A stretch of DNA of 7,026 bases from Candidatus Delongbacteria bacterium (GCA_022013635.1 JAKLPX010000181.1:1-7026); one strand, 5' to 3'. Positions 1 through 6,825 are shown, numbered from the stretch's first letter. Notes: generated by a model from the letters alone, not told the origin. A program made the numbers and translations.

Positions 1-2
1 AA

Positions 3-2564
3 ATCAAGCTTGATAAATATTTCAATAAGCTTATAACCAATTCTCCGGATGAGATTGAAGCGGAACAATTTAAAAGCAAACTTTTCATACTGTATAAAAT
101 TATGTACAATGTTGACGAAAAGGAAAGTATATACGATTCATTATCGCCCGAATTAAGGCTGAAAAATTTAAAAGAGGCATTGAGCCTTCTGATAATCTTC
201 AATTATTATTATTATATTCAGAGAACTGAAGGCGTAATTTTCATTTTTGACGATATTGATAACCTCAAGCACGAAGAAAAAGATTTAATGCAGTATGTCA
301 TTCAATACAGCATATCGCATTTGGTTGAGATTGGCAACAGACGAAATAAAAAAGGCGAAATAAATAAAATATCGTTTTTGATTACTTATCATAGCGAAGA
401 AGACCTTGAATTCAACAAATATTTAAAGCCGTTTAAGCAGGAATTGCCTCCGCTGAAGAAAGACACAATGCGCCTACTGCTTAAGCAGTTAAGCAAGGGT
501 AAAAAAATGTCTTCTGAAGTCGAGAAAGTTATTTTAAAACTTGCGGCAGGAAATCCATTCTTTCTTGAACAATATTTCAGGTTCGTTTTTACTAACGGAA
601 TGGTTCTTGAAAAAGAAAACCTTCTTGAGAAGACCAAACATTATAAGAAAAAGAATATTCCTACAGACATTAAGGAAATTGTGAAACTGAATATGGGAAA
701 ACTTATGCCCAAACATCTTGAAATACTTCAAGCGTGTTCGGTTATAGGCGTTAAATTCGACTATACCATAGTAAAAAAATATTATCCTGATTTCGATGTA
801 AAAGATATTGAAGAGATATCAAAAAGCAATTTCATAAAGCCGTATTATCTGGAAAATCATTTTATATTTTCTCATCCGATTATAAGTGAAGTAGTTTACG
901 GTTCGGCAACAGACGAAAACAGGAGACTTTGGCATAAGAGAGTCGCAGAACTATTGGAGGAAACGAAAGAAATCTCTAAATTAACTCATTCAGACTGGCT
1001 CGGGCATCATTATTATCAGGCGGGCAATCAGGAAAAAGCTACTCAGTATCTTGAAGAAGCTTATATTGCCGCGAAAGATAAGAATTTCACAGAAAGCGCA
1101 TATCGAAATCTCCAGAAATTAATTGCTTTTAACAGCGAATCCGAAACGAAGGATAAATTAATTCTCGAAGAGATAAAAATACTTTATAAAATGAATGAGC
1201 ATATAAAGGCGCGGAAAACCTCTTATCCGCTGATAAAAAAATATGAGAAATCCGACAATTATAATTTTTATTTTGAGATCATCTCGACCATACTTGAAAA
1301 TTCGATTAGTTTTTCTCCCGCCAAAAGGATAAAAGAATTGCTGTATAGAGCATCGAATATTTTAAGGAAATATAAATTAAGCGACGAGCAGAAAGGAAAA
1401 CTTTATAGATTTTATGCGCTTTTTAAGAAGAACGAAGGCAATGTAAAGCTTACCGTAAACTATATAAACAAGGCACTTGGATATATTTCCGGAACCAAAG
1501 ATTACGAAAGCAGATGTTTACTTCTGAACGAATTGGGAATCGTGTACGAAACTCAATTCAGATTCGCCAAAAGCATCGCCACTTTCCAAAACGGACTGAA
1601 AATCGCCGAAAAAAATAACAATCTTAAATTCCAATCAATTTTATTGGGAAATCTCGGAAAAATTACATACAAACTCGGAAAAGTAAAAGATTCTGTCAAA
1701 TATTACGAGAAAGCTTTGAATATCGCATCCCTGCTCAGCTTGAAAGATGTCGAGGGAATCTGCGCAGGACAGCTCGGTAATATTTATCTCGAAATAAAAG
1801 ATATTACATCGGCAATGTCGAATTTTGAAAGATCAATAAAGATATTCAGGGCTTTGAATAATCTTGAAGAAATAAGCTACAGACTGTCTGATTTCGGAGT
1901 TTGCAATATTTTCCACAATAATCCTTTGGAAGCGGAAAAATGTTTCAACAAGGCAAGCAAGATCGCAAAAGAAATAAACAGCAGTCTCGCGAGAGCCTAT
2001 TCTTTGCTTCATATCGCAAGGCTGAAAATCTTGAAAAAGAATTATGTCGAAGCCGAGAAAAATTTGAAAGAGTCCCTTAAGGTTTACAGAGAAAAGAAAT
2101 TATACAAGCGGATGGGAATGATTTATTATTATCTTGCCGAAATGTATTACGGTGAAATTATAGAATACGAAGAAGATCCGTTCAACAAATATAAGAACGA
2201 TATTAAAGACGATATAAGCAGAATTCTCAAATATATGAAATATTCGCTTCTTTATTCAAAAAAGGCGAAAAACATCCATTTTATTGCTCTCGCATACCTG
2301 CTTTTAGGAAAAATCCTTAAAAGAAAAAACAGGATAAAAGAGGCGATTTTTAATCTGCAGGCAGGTCACAATGCCGTAAAAATATCGGATTATTCAAAAC
2401 TTTATATTGAGCTGACTCTCGAATTATCCGATGTTTATTGCCAAAGTTCAAGATCGAGAGACGCGCTTTTAATTTTAAGAGCCGCTCAGAAACTTTCGAC
2501 TCAAAATAAAGATATGACAACGCGCAATAAACTTAAAGATATGATAAGAGAAATTTCAGAATAG
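3..2564 (+). CDS. STAND/AAA-type regulatory ATPase with TPR array (5' end cut by the window)
   Basis: The reading frame is open from base 3, 33 codons before the first ATG at 102, so the true start lies outside the window and ATG 102 is almost surely internal. Numbering from M102, residues 45-53 (VIFIFDDID) are a Walker B motif. Residues 90-98 (ISFLITYHS) fit a sensor-1 strand, and AAGNPFFLEQYF (148-159) matches the conserved GNP-F segment of AAA_16/MalT-like ATPases. ILQACSVIGVKFDY (about 209-222) with the following HPIISEVVY and HKRVAELLEE segments is the typical helical/winged-helix linker. From about residue 300 to the end the protein is alpha-helical TPR repeats; the clearest start near residues 473, 512, 556 and 597 (for example LGNIYLEIKDITSAMSNFERS). 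Walker A must lie upstream. Relatives often carry a Ser/Thr kinase, cyclase or sensor domain; which one is present here cannot be seen. The likely role is cytoplasmic signalling by ATP-dependent oligomerisation, by family analogy only. Confidence 0.85.
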   Translation: MKLDKYFNKLITNSPDEIEAEQFKSKLFILYKIMYNVDEKESIYDSLSPELRLKNLKEALSLLIIFNYYYYIQRTEGVIFIFDDIDNLKHEEKDLMQYVIQYSISHLVEIGNRRNKKGEINKISFLITYHSEEDLEFNKYLKPFKQELPPLKKDTMRLLLKQLSKGKKMSSEVEKVILKLAAGNPFFLEQYFRFVFTNGMVLEKENLLEKTKHYKKKNIPTDIKEIVKLNMGKLMPKHLEILQACSVIGVKFDYTIVKKYYPDFDVKDIEEISKSNFIKPYYLENHFIFSHPIISEVVYGSATDENRRLWHKRVAELLEETKEISKLTHSDWLGHHYYQAGNQEKATQYLEEAYIAAKDKNFTESAYRNLQKLIAFNSESETKDKLILEEIKILYKMNEHIKARKTSYPLIKKYEKSDNYNFYFEIISTILENSISFSPAKRIKELLYRASNILRKYKLSDEQKGKLYRFYALFKKNEGNVKLTVNYINKALGYISGTKDYESRCLLLNELGIVYETQFRFAKSIATFQNGLKIAEKNNNLKFQSILLGNLGKITYKLGKVKDSVKYYEKALNIASLLSLKDVEGICAGQLGNIYLEIKDITSAMSNFERSIKIFRALNNLEEISYRLSDFGVCNIFHNNPLEAEKCFNKASKIAKEINSSLARAYSLLHIARLKILKKNYVEAEKNLKESLKVYREKKLYKRMGMIYYYLAEMYYGEIIEYEEDPFNKYKNDIKDDISRILKYMKYSLLYSKKAKNIHFIALAYLLLGKILKRKNRIKEAIFNLQAGHNAVKISDYSKLYIELTLELSDVYCQSSRSRDALLILRAAQKLSTQNKDMTTRNKLKDMIREISE

Positions 2565-2577
2565 TTGAGAAAATTTA

Positions 2578-4245
2578 ATGTTCCTTCCGACAAACATAGA
2601 CGAAATGAAGTTTCTCGGCTGGGATTATCTGGATATAATTCTCATAACGGGCGATGCCTATATTGACCATCCTTCATTCGGCGCCGCGATAATCGGTAAA
2701 TATTTCGTTAAAAACGGTTTTAAAGTAGGTATTATAGCACAGCCGGATATCTTATCTAATTCTGATTTCCAAAAGCTTCCCGCTCCATCTTTATTCGTCG
2801 GTATAACTTCGGGCAATGTTGATTCTATGGTAAATAATTATACAGCAAGCAAAAAACGAAGAAAAAGTGACGATTATTCAGAAGGCGGAATCGGAGGAAA
2901 ACGACCTGATAGGGCTGTTATTGCATATTCGAATAAGGCGAAAGAGAATTTTAAAGGTATTCCGATTGTTATCGGTGGTATTGAGGCCAGTTTGAGAAGG
3001 ATCGCTCACTATGATTATTGGTCTGACAAGGTTAGAAGGAGCATTTTGTTCGATTCCAAAGCCGATATTCTGGTTTATGGACAAGGCGAAAGAACTACGC
3101 TTAAAATAGCTGAGGAATTAAGATCGGGTAAATTCGTCGGGGACTTGAGAAGCCTGAGAGGGACGGCTTTTATTGTAAAAAAGGATGAGATTTCAGATTA
3201 TTTCCCGAACGAAGGCGTTTATAAATACGAACAACTTCCTTCGTTTGAAGAAGTCGGTTCGGATAAAGATAAATTTATTGAGGCAGAAAAAATTGTCCAC
3301 GGCTTGACCAATCCATTCCTTGATACCGGACTAATTCAGGAAACGAACGGCAGATTTTTAATCGTTAATCCGCCTGTTCTGCCTGACGGCAATATTGACG
3401 AATTATTCGAATCGGATTTCGAGAAAAAACCTCATCCGTCTTATAAAGAGAGGATACCTGCTTTTGATATGATCTTAAATTCGATCACTATTCATAGAGG
3501 CTGCTTCGGAGGCTGTTCATTCTGTTCCATAGCTCAACATCAGGGTAGTTTTATTCAATCACGGTCGGTTGATTCGATCGTAAACGAAGCAAAAAAGCTG
3601 AAATCAAAATCGGTTACCGATCTCGGCGGTCCTTCCGCAAATATGTACGGAATGCGGGGAAATGATTTTGTAAAATGTCAGAAGTGCAGAAGATTATCAT
3701 GCCTGTTCCCGAAAGTGTGTCCGAATTTAAATACAAGTCATAAGGAATTGTTGGTGCTTTACGATAAAGTTAAGGCTTATAAAAGAGTTTTTATCAACAG
3801 CGGTATCAGGCATGAATTGGCATTGCTTGATAAAAACTATATAAAAGCCGTATCGGAAGAATTCACATCCGGACTTCTGAAAATCGCTCCCGAACATACC
3901 GAAGCGAAAATTCTTGAACTTATGCTGAAACCTTCTATTGATAAATATGAAGAATTCGTAAGTGAGTTCAAAAAGTATTCGGAGAAAGAACAATATATTC
4001 TTCCTTATCTTATCTCCGCTTTTCCGGGAGTAACTCTTGAGGCGGCGGAAAGGATGAGGGATTACCTTAAACAGAATAATATCAGGGTGGAGCAGGTGCA
4101 GGATTTCATGCCGCTGCCGATGACCATCGCCGCTTGTATGTATTATACCGAAAGGGATTTTTTTACCGGCGAAAAGATTCATGTCGCAAAAACCTATAAA
4201 GAGCGCGAGCAGCACAGGCGCCTGATACAGTGGTGGAAGAAATAA
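2578..4245 (+). CDS. ygiQ: YgiQ family radical SAM protein (UPF0313)
   Basis: This is a 555-residue radical SAM enzyme of the YgiQ family, whose substrate is not established. The N-terminus FLPTNIDEM...DIILITGDAYIDHPSFG is the family hallmark and fixes the start: an in-frame TGA lies at 2566-2568 and ATG 2578 is the first start after it. Residues 307-316 (RGCFGGCSFC) contain the CxxxCxxC motif, Cys309, Cys313 and Cys316, which bind the [4Fe-4S] cluster that cleaves S-adenosylmethionine. A second cysteine-rich segment near residues 366-383 (KCQKCRRLSCLFPKVC) is also typical of the family. GIEASLRR and DYWSDKVRRSIL near residues 134-157 are further family segments. The protein ends at ERE-QHRRLIQWWKK, with little or none of the C-terminal extension (DUF3362-like) found in longer members such as the E. 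coli protein of about 740 residues. It starts 13 nt after the ATPase-TPR gene, with only a weak GAG as ribosome binding site, so the two are probably co-transcribed. Confidence 0.95.
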   Translation: MFLPTNIDEMKFLGWDYLDIILITGDAYIDHPSFGAAIIGKYFVKNGFKVGIIAQPDILSNSDFQKLPAPSLFVGITSGNVDSMVNNYTASKKRRKSDDYSEGGIGGKRPDRAVIAYSNKAKENFKGIPIVIGGIEASLRRIAHYDYWSDKVRRSILFDSKADILVYGQGERTTLKIAEELRSGKFVGDLRSLRGTAFIVKKDEISDYFPNEGVYKYEQLPSFEEVGSDKDKFIEAEKIVHGLTNPFLDTGLIQETNGRFLIVNPPVLPDGNIDELFESDFEKKPHPSYKERIPAFDMILNSITIHRGCFGGCSFCSIAQHQGSFIQSRSVDSIVNEAKKLKSKSVTDLGGPSANMYGMRGNDFVKCQKCRRLSCLFPKVCPNLNTSHKELLVLYDKVKAYKRVFINSGIRHELALLDKNYIKAVSEEFTSGLLKIAPEHTEAKILELMLKPSIDKYEEFVSEFKKYSEKEQYILPYLISAFPGVTLEAAERMRDYLKQNNIRVEQVQDFMPLPMTIAACMYYTERDFFTGEKIHVAKTYKEREQHRRLIQWWKK

Positions 4246-4285
4246 TCAATCGGGCAGATGGTATTATTCTATTACAATATTTTTC

Positions 4286-4311
4286 TTGATTTTTAAAATA
4301 AAATACTTTAC
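4286..4311 (+). promoter_or_regulatory. Possible promoter for the leader RNA/operon
   Basis: TTG at 4286-4288 is followed after 15 nt by TACTTTAC at 4304-4311. This loosely fits the Bacteroidota pattern TTTG...TAnnTTTG, although the spacing is a little short. It sits about 40 nt before the structured block. The surroundings are very AT-rich, so a chance match is easy. The call is weak and depends partly on the taxon, which is itself inferred. Confidence 0.25.
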
Positions 4312-4344
4312 ATTCCGTGTCCGGAAGCAAAAACTTAACATAGA

Positions 4345-4480
4345 TAGGTCCCCTGACGGCTTGAGAAAGAGGGGTGAATAACCCGGGATCGGCTCTTATC
4401 TTTTTGAAAGTAGGCGGCACTTCAACGGCGAAAGCAGATTGACAGATCTGATTTCAAGAGCTGTAAGTGGAAGGATAAGT
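4345..4480 (+). ncRNA. Candidate structured RNA/leader, family not recognised
   Basis: This block is visibly richer in G and C than its flanks and folds by eye on the + strand. (1) GGTCCC 4347-4352 pairs with GGGATC 4385-4390, enclosing GGGT 4372-4375/ACCC 4381-4384, which would stack directly on it, and CTT-GAGA-AAG 4360-4369 with a GNRA tetraloop. An alternative, CCCCT 4350-4354/AGGGG 4370-4374, competes with this. (2) CTTATCTTTTT 4395-4405 pairs with GGAAGGATAAG 4469-4479, 11 pairs including three G-T wobbles. (3) Inside this, CACTT 4418-4422 pairs with AAGTG 4465-4469, sharing one base with the helix before. (4) AAAGCAGAT 4431-4439 pairs with ATCTGATTT 4446-4454 with one G-A mismatch. No T-run follows, which suits a leader of the downstream operon better than a free, terminated RNA. 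I could not match it to the common riboswitch, SRP, tmRNA, RNase P or 6S consensus sequences. Pairings were found by eye, without energies. Confidence 0.4.
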
Positions 4481-4510
4481 GTAAAACATTAATTATAGGA
4501 AATTGTTGAA

Positions 4511-4531
4511 ATGAAAATATCTAAATTATAA
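4511..4531 (+). CDS. Possible six-codon leader peptide (MKISKL)
   Basis: ATG 4511 reads MKISKL and stops at TAA 4529-4531. An AGGA at 4497-4500 lies 10 nt before the ATG, which is acceptable for a Shine-Dalgarno sequence, and the frame sits directly after the structured block and before the ABC-F operon. Some antibiotic-resistance ABC-F genes are controlled by short leader peptides, which makes the position noteworthy. A six-codon frame can occur by chance in AT-rich DNA, so the call stays weak. Confidence 0.2.
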   Translation: MKISKL

Positions 4532-4542
4532 GTTGTAACTTA
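4529..4542. repeat. Inverted repeat TAAGTT-GT-AACTTA
   Basis: Two perfect 6-nt arms are separated by 2 nt. The repeat begins on the stop codon of the six-codon frame. The loop is too short for a stable RNA hairpin with all pairs formed, so it reads better as a possible dimeric operator than as a terminator. TACTTTAT at 4541-4548, a possible promoter -7/-10 box, overlaps its right edge, and repressor binding there would fit. There is no independent evidence of a bound protein. Confidence 0.3.
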
Positions 4543-4672
4543 CTTTATAAAAACAACATCCTCTCTGCAGAATATCATTTTCTGTGTACGAATTCTTTTA
4601 AAGCATAGTTACAATCCCTCAAAACTAAATATCAATATTAAAATTAAATTTTCTTAGGATTAAAGAATTATT

Positions 4673-5560
4673 ATGATAGATGTAGGATTAAAAAATATAA
4701 AGAAAGCTTACGGTGCGTTTGAAATACTGACCGATGTAAGCTTCGACATAAAGACCGGTGATAAGATCGGTCTGATCGGAAGGAACGGCAGCGGAAAAAC
4801 AACACTTTTAAAGATCATTCTGGATCAGATAGAGGCCGATGCCGGTGAAGCTGTTATCGGTTCAAGCGTAAAAACAGCATATCTTGATCAGAATATTCAG
4901 TTCGATGATATGGAGAATAATGTGCTTAATACTTATAAAGAATTCTGTAAAGTATATGAAGGCGAGGCGCGTAATGCACTTGCGAACTTTCTATTTACAA
5001 GAGATGAAGTATTTAAAAAAGTTAAAGAACTTTCAGGCGGTGAGAAAACAAGGCTAAAACTTGCGCTTCTCATGCAGACAGATACAAACCTTCTCATACT
5101 CGATGAACCTACAAACCATCTTGACATAGATTCAAAAGAGATGCTCGAAGAAGCCTTAAACAGCTTTAAAGGAACAATTTTGTTCGTGTCTCATGACAGA
5201 TATTTTATCAATCAGATATCGAACAGGATCGTTGAACTCTCTGAAGATGGAGCAAACAGTTATGAAGGGGATTATGATTATTACAAAGAATGTGTAGCCA
5301 AGAAACAGAGTTCCACTTTTGCCACGGCTCAGATAAAAGAGAAAAAAGTGAAACCGGTCGTTAAAAAACGGGCATCAAATAAATTCAAGCTGGAACAAAC
5401 TGAAAAAGAGATCGAAGAAATTGAAGAAAAGATCAATAGTTTGAATAAGAATATTGAGGATAGTCCTGACGAATATGAGATGGTCGCCGAGAATTATCAG
5501 AAGATCAAAAACTTAGAAGCTAGACTTGAAGAATTGTATGAAATAATGGTGGAAATTTAA
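4673..5560 (+). CDS. Half-size ABC-F type ATPase (single nucleotide-binding domain plus coiled-coil C-terminus)
   Basis: This 295-residue soluble ATPase has a complete ABC domain and no membrane segment. It carries the A-loop Tyr13, Walker A GRNGSGKT (36-43), Q-loop Gln73, signature LSGGE (120-124), Walker B LLILDE (140-145) with catalytic Glu145, and SHDR with switch His174. The segments DEVFKKVKELSGGEKTR, SKEMLEEALNSFKGT and YEGDYDYYKE resemble the second domain of ABC-F proteins (YdiF/Uup type). Residues about 238-292 form a charged two-helix coiled coil like the Uup C-terminal domain. Normal ABC-F proteins have two ABC domains and about 530-640 residues; here the first domain and the inter-domain linker that reaches the ribosomal P-site are missing. 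The start is secure: an in-frame TAA lies 10 nt upstream at 4661-4663 and AGGA sits at 4656-4659. It may act as a homodimer. ABC-F proteins act on ribosomes, but whether this half-protein does is unknown. It is the first gene of the three-gene operon. Confidence 0.9.
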   Translation: MIDVGLKNIKKAYGAFEILTDVSFDIKTGDKIGLIGRNGSGKTTLLKIILDQIEADAGEAVIGSSVKTAYLDQNIQFDDMENNVLNTYKEFCKVYEGEARNALANFLFTRDEVFKKVKELSGGEKTRLKLALLMQTDTNLLILDEPTNHLDIDSKEMLEEALNSFKGTILFVSHDRYFINQISNRIVELSEDGANSYEGDYDYYKECVAKKQSSTFATAQIKEKKVKPVVKKRASNKFKLEQTEKEIEEIEEKINSLNKNIEDSPDEYEMVAENYQKIKNLEARLEELYEIMVEI

Positions 5561-5573
5561 GGGAGATAAAGAA

Positions 5574-6035
5574 ATGAAAATAGATAAAGAGAAAGCTGAA
5601 ATATTACTTCGGAAATGGCAGAAGACACTTCGTTTGGAAGATTATGATATAAAGCTTAAACTGGTTGATCAGGCTTGGAGAAAATCAGGAGATATTAAGA
5701 TCGATGACAGCAATCAGCAGGTTATTCTTATGCTCAATAATTTTAATCCGACAATTTTAAATTATGAAGAAGTAATTATTCATGAACTTTTGCATTTAAG
5801 ATTATGGGGAATGGATCAAATGATCGAGAGTTTGATAGATGTCCTTTACGGAGAAGATGAAAACGATCCTAAACGGGAAGTTGTTTATAACGAATTTATG
5901 CATAAGCTCGAGTCAACAACTCAAAACCTAACAAAAGCTTTCGTTCAGTTAGGTGCTGAGAATAAAGAGCTACCTTTTTCGTATGTTGAGAAGCAGGTAA
6001 TTGAAGAATTAAAGAAAGGGAAAGAAAATGAATGA
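5574..6035 (+). CDS. HEXXH zinc-metallopeptidase-like protein, family not named
   Basis: This 153-residue protein has VIIHELLHL around residues 67-75, an HEXXH zinc motif (His70, Glu71, His74) on a predicted helix. The preceding strand-like VILMLNNF is typical of minimal zincin domains (SprT-like or phage-type peptidases). A third metal ligand is not certain; Glu107, His110 and Glu113 in YNEFMHKLE are candidates. The N-terminus WQKTLRLEDYDIKLKLVD resembles the opening of small predicted peptidases that begin with W-x-x-x-L and an aspartate-rich strand. There is no signal peptide, so it is probably cytoplasmic. The C-terminal 40 residues are charged and helical. The start is supported by GGGAGA at 5561-5566, 7 nt before the ATG. 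It follows the ABC gene by 13 nt and overlaps the methyltransferase gene by 8 nt, so it is translated with both. The substrate is unknown and proteolysis is inferred only from the motif. Confidence 0.8.
   Translation: MKIDKEKAEILLRKWQKTLRLEDYDIKLKLVDQAWRKSGDIKIDDSNQQVILMLNNFNPTILNYEEVIIHELLHLRLWGMDQMIESLIDVLYGEDENDPKREVVYNEFMHKLESTTQNLTKAFVQLGAENKELPFSYVEKQVIEELKKGKENE
6016..6021 (+). promoter_or_regulatory. Ribosome binding site that decides the methyltransferase start
   Basis: AAGGGA lies inside the end of the peptidase gene, 6 nt before ATG 6028. Its spacing favours this ATG over the next in-frame one at 6040 and implies coupled translation through the 8-nt overlap. Confidence 0.6.
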
Positions 6036-6825
6036 ATTTATGGAAGAAAATAAGAAGAACTGGAATGAAAGGGTGGGAATACATAAGAAATCCGAATTCT
6101 ATGATGTCGAAGGATTTCTGAAAGGTAAAAGCTCATTAGGCAGACTTGAGCTTGAGGAACTCGGTGATATTAAAGGTAAGAAGATGCTTCATCTGCAGTG
6201 CCATTTCGGTATGGATACACTTTCTCTCGCACGAATGGGCGCAGATGCAACCGGAGCAGATTTTTCGGATAAGGCAATTGAGCTTGCGAAAGAGCTGGCT
6301 GAGAAAGCAGGGATCAAAGCGAAGTTCATTTGCTCGAATGTACTGGAACTCGATAAGCACCTCGAAGGAGAATTTGATGTCGTTTACGCGTCATACGGAG
6401 TATTCTGCTGGATACCGGACTTGAACAGATGGTTTGAGGTAGCTTCGCATTTCCTTAAACCCGGCGGCGAACTGATCATTCTCGACGGCCATCCGAGCAA
6501 CAACCTGTACGAGTACAGCGAATCAAAGAAAGAGCTTGAGATCATCGGCAGTTATTTCAATAACGGACCGCAAAGATTCGTGGAGGATTACACCTATACC
6601 GACGGTGATAAAATGGAAAATACAGTTGAATATGAATGGTCTCATCCCATAAGCGAATTCATAAATTCTGCGATCAATAACGGACTCAGGGTAACTTCAT
6701 TCAAGGAATATCCGTTCATAGGCTACTTTAAATATCCTAATATGGTGAAGAATGATGAAGATTACTGGGTGATAGAAGGAACAGATATACCGTTCACTTT
6801 CTCGATGAAGTGCGTAAAGGAGTAA
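6028..6825 (+). CDS. Class I SAM-dependent methyltransferase
   Basis: This 265-residue Rossmann-fold methyltransferase has motif I MLHLQCHFGMDTLSLARMGA (53-72), a known variant in which the usual GxGxG loop reads QCHFGMD. The acidic residue after strand 2 that binds the SAM ribose is probably Asp78 in GADFSDKAI. Motif IV is FDVVYASYGVFCWIPDL (116-132), followed by FLKPGGELIILDGHP (142-156), the usual strand-5 region. The N-terminal NWNERVGIHKKSEFYDV is characteristic of a widespread small-molecule or uncharacterised methyltransferase group, usually around 260-280 residues, so this one is full length. The residues after motif IV (EYSESKKELEIIGSYF and onward) form a substrate-binding lid of unknown specificity. 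No RNA-binding domain is visible, so rRNA methylation is not supported. It overlaps the peptidase gene by 8 nt and closes the operon. Confidence 0.93.
   Translation: MNEFMEENKKNWNERVGIHKKSEFYDVEGFLKGKSSLGRLELEELGDIKGKKMLHLQCHFGMDTLSLARMGADATGADFSDKAIELAKELAEKAGIKAKFICSNVLELDKHLEGEFDVVYASYGVFCWIPDLNRWFEVASHFLKPGGELIILDGHPSNNLYEYSESKKELEIIGSYFNNGPQRFVEDYTYTDGDKMENTVEYEWSHPISEFINSAINNGLRVTSFKEYPFIGYFKYPNMVKNDEDYWVIEGTDIPFTFSMKCVKE

Larger units (their letters stand above)
4246..4672. other. 427-nt intergenic region with leader-like elements
   Basis: No normal-length gene is supported here on either strand. Its parts are a T/A-rich stretch after ygiQ (4246-4320) with a possible promoter, a GC-richer block with strong potential for RNA structure (4345-4480), a six-codon reading frame (4511-4531), an inverted repeat (4529-4542) and an A/T-rich run into the next gene. 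I see no clear rho-independent terminator after ygiQ, so read-through cannot be excluded. In the frame of the downstream ABC gene a TAA stands at 4661-4663, so that gene does not extend upstream into this region. No remnant of a second ABC domain was recognised. Confidence 0.7.

Noticed and set aside
198..217. ATT microsatellite giving a run of four tyrosines
   Set aside because: Only a few imperfect units in an AT-rich coding helix (NYYYYIQ); it keeps the frame and is ordinary for this composition.
3727..4215. 162-codon open frame on the - strand
   Set aside because: It lies entirely antisense within ygiQ, has a low-complexity Phe-rich translation without recognisable domains, and the + strand gene is a certain family member.
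4246..4320. Rho-independent terminator after ygiQ
   Set aside because: There is a T-rich run near 4279-4294, but no GC-rich hairpin stands in front of it.
4163..4420. 85-codon open frame on the - strand reaching into the intergenic region
   Set aside because: It overlaps the conserved end of ygiQ and the structured RNA, its translation has no recognisable domain, and no good ribosome binding site was seen.
4345..4480. Cobalamin or c-di-AMP (ydaO) riboswitch
   Set aside because: GGGGTGAAT and the nearby GG-CTT...CCCGGG order recall pieces of both, and CTGTAAGTGG recalls the cobalamin core, but the AGGGAA box, the CCCGC-ACTGT junction and the GCCCGAAGACCTGCC end of cobalamin elements are absent, as is the GTCAGCTAAC part of ydaO.
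4345..4480. SAM-I riboswitch, because of the CTTATC...GATAAG closing helix
   Set aside because: The conserved GAGGGA, GGCCC and GGCAACC core segments are missing; only the closing helix is similar.
6146..6424. 92-codon + strand frame inside the methyltransferase gene
   Set aside because: It is a shifted-frame shadow of motif I to motif IV of a clear methyltransferase.
4673..6825. Antibiotic-resistance cassette (ABC-F plus rRNA methyltransferase)
   Set aside because: The methyltransferase lacks Erm/KsgA-type motifs and any RNA-binding domain, and the ABC protein lacks the inter-domain linker needed for ribosome protection.
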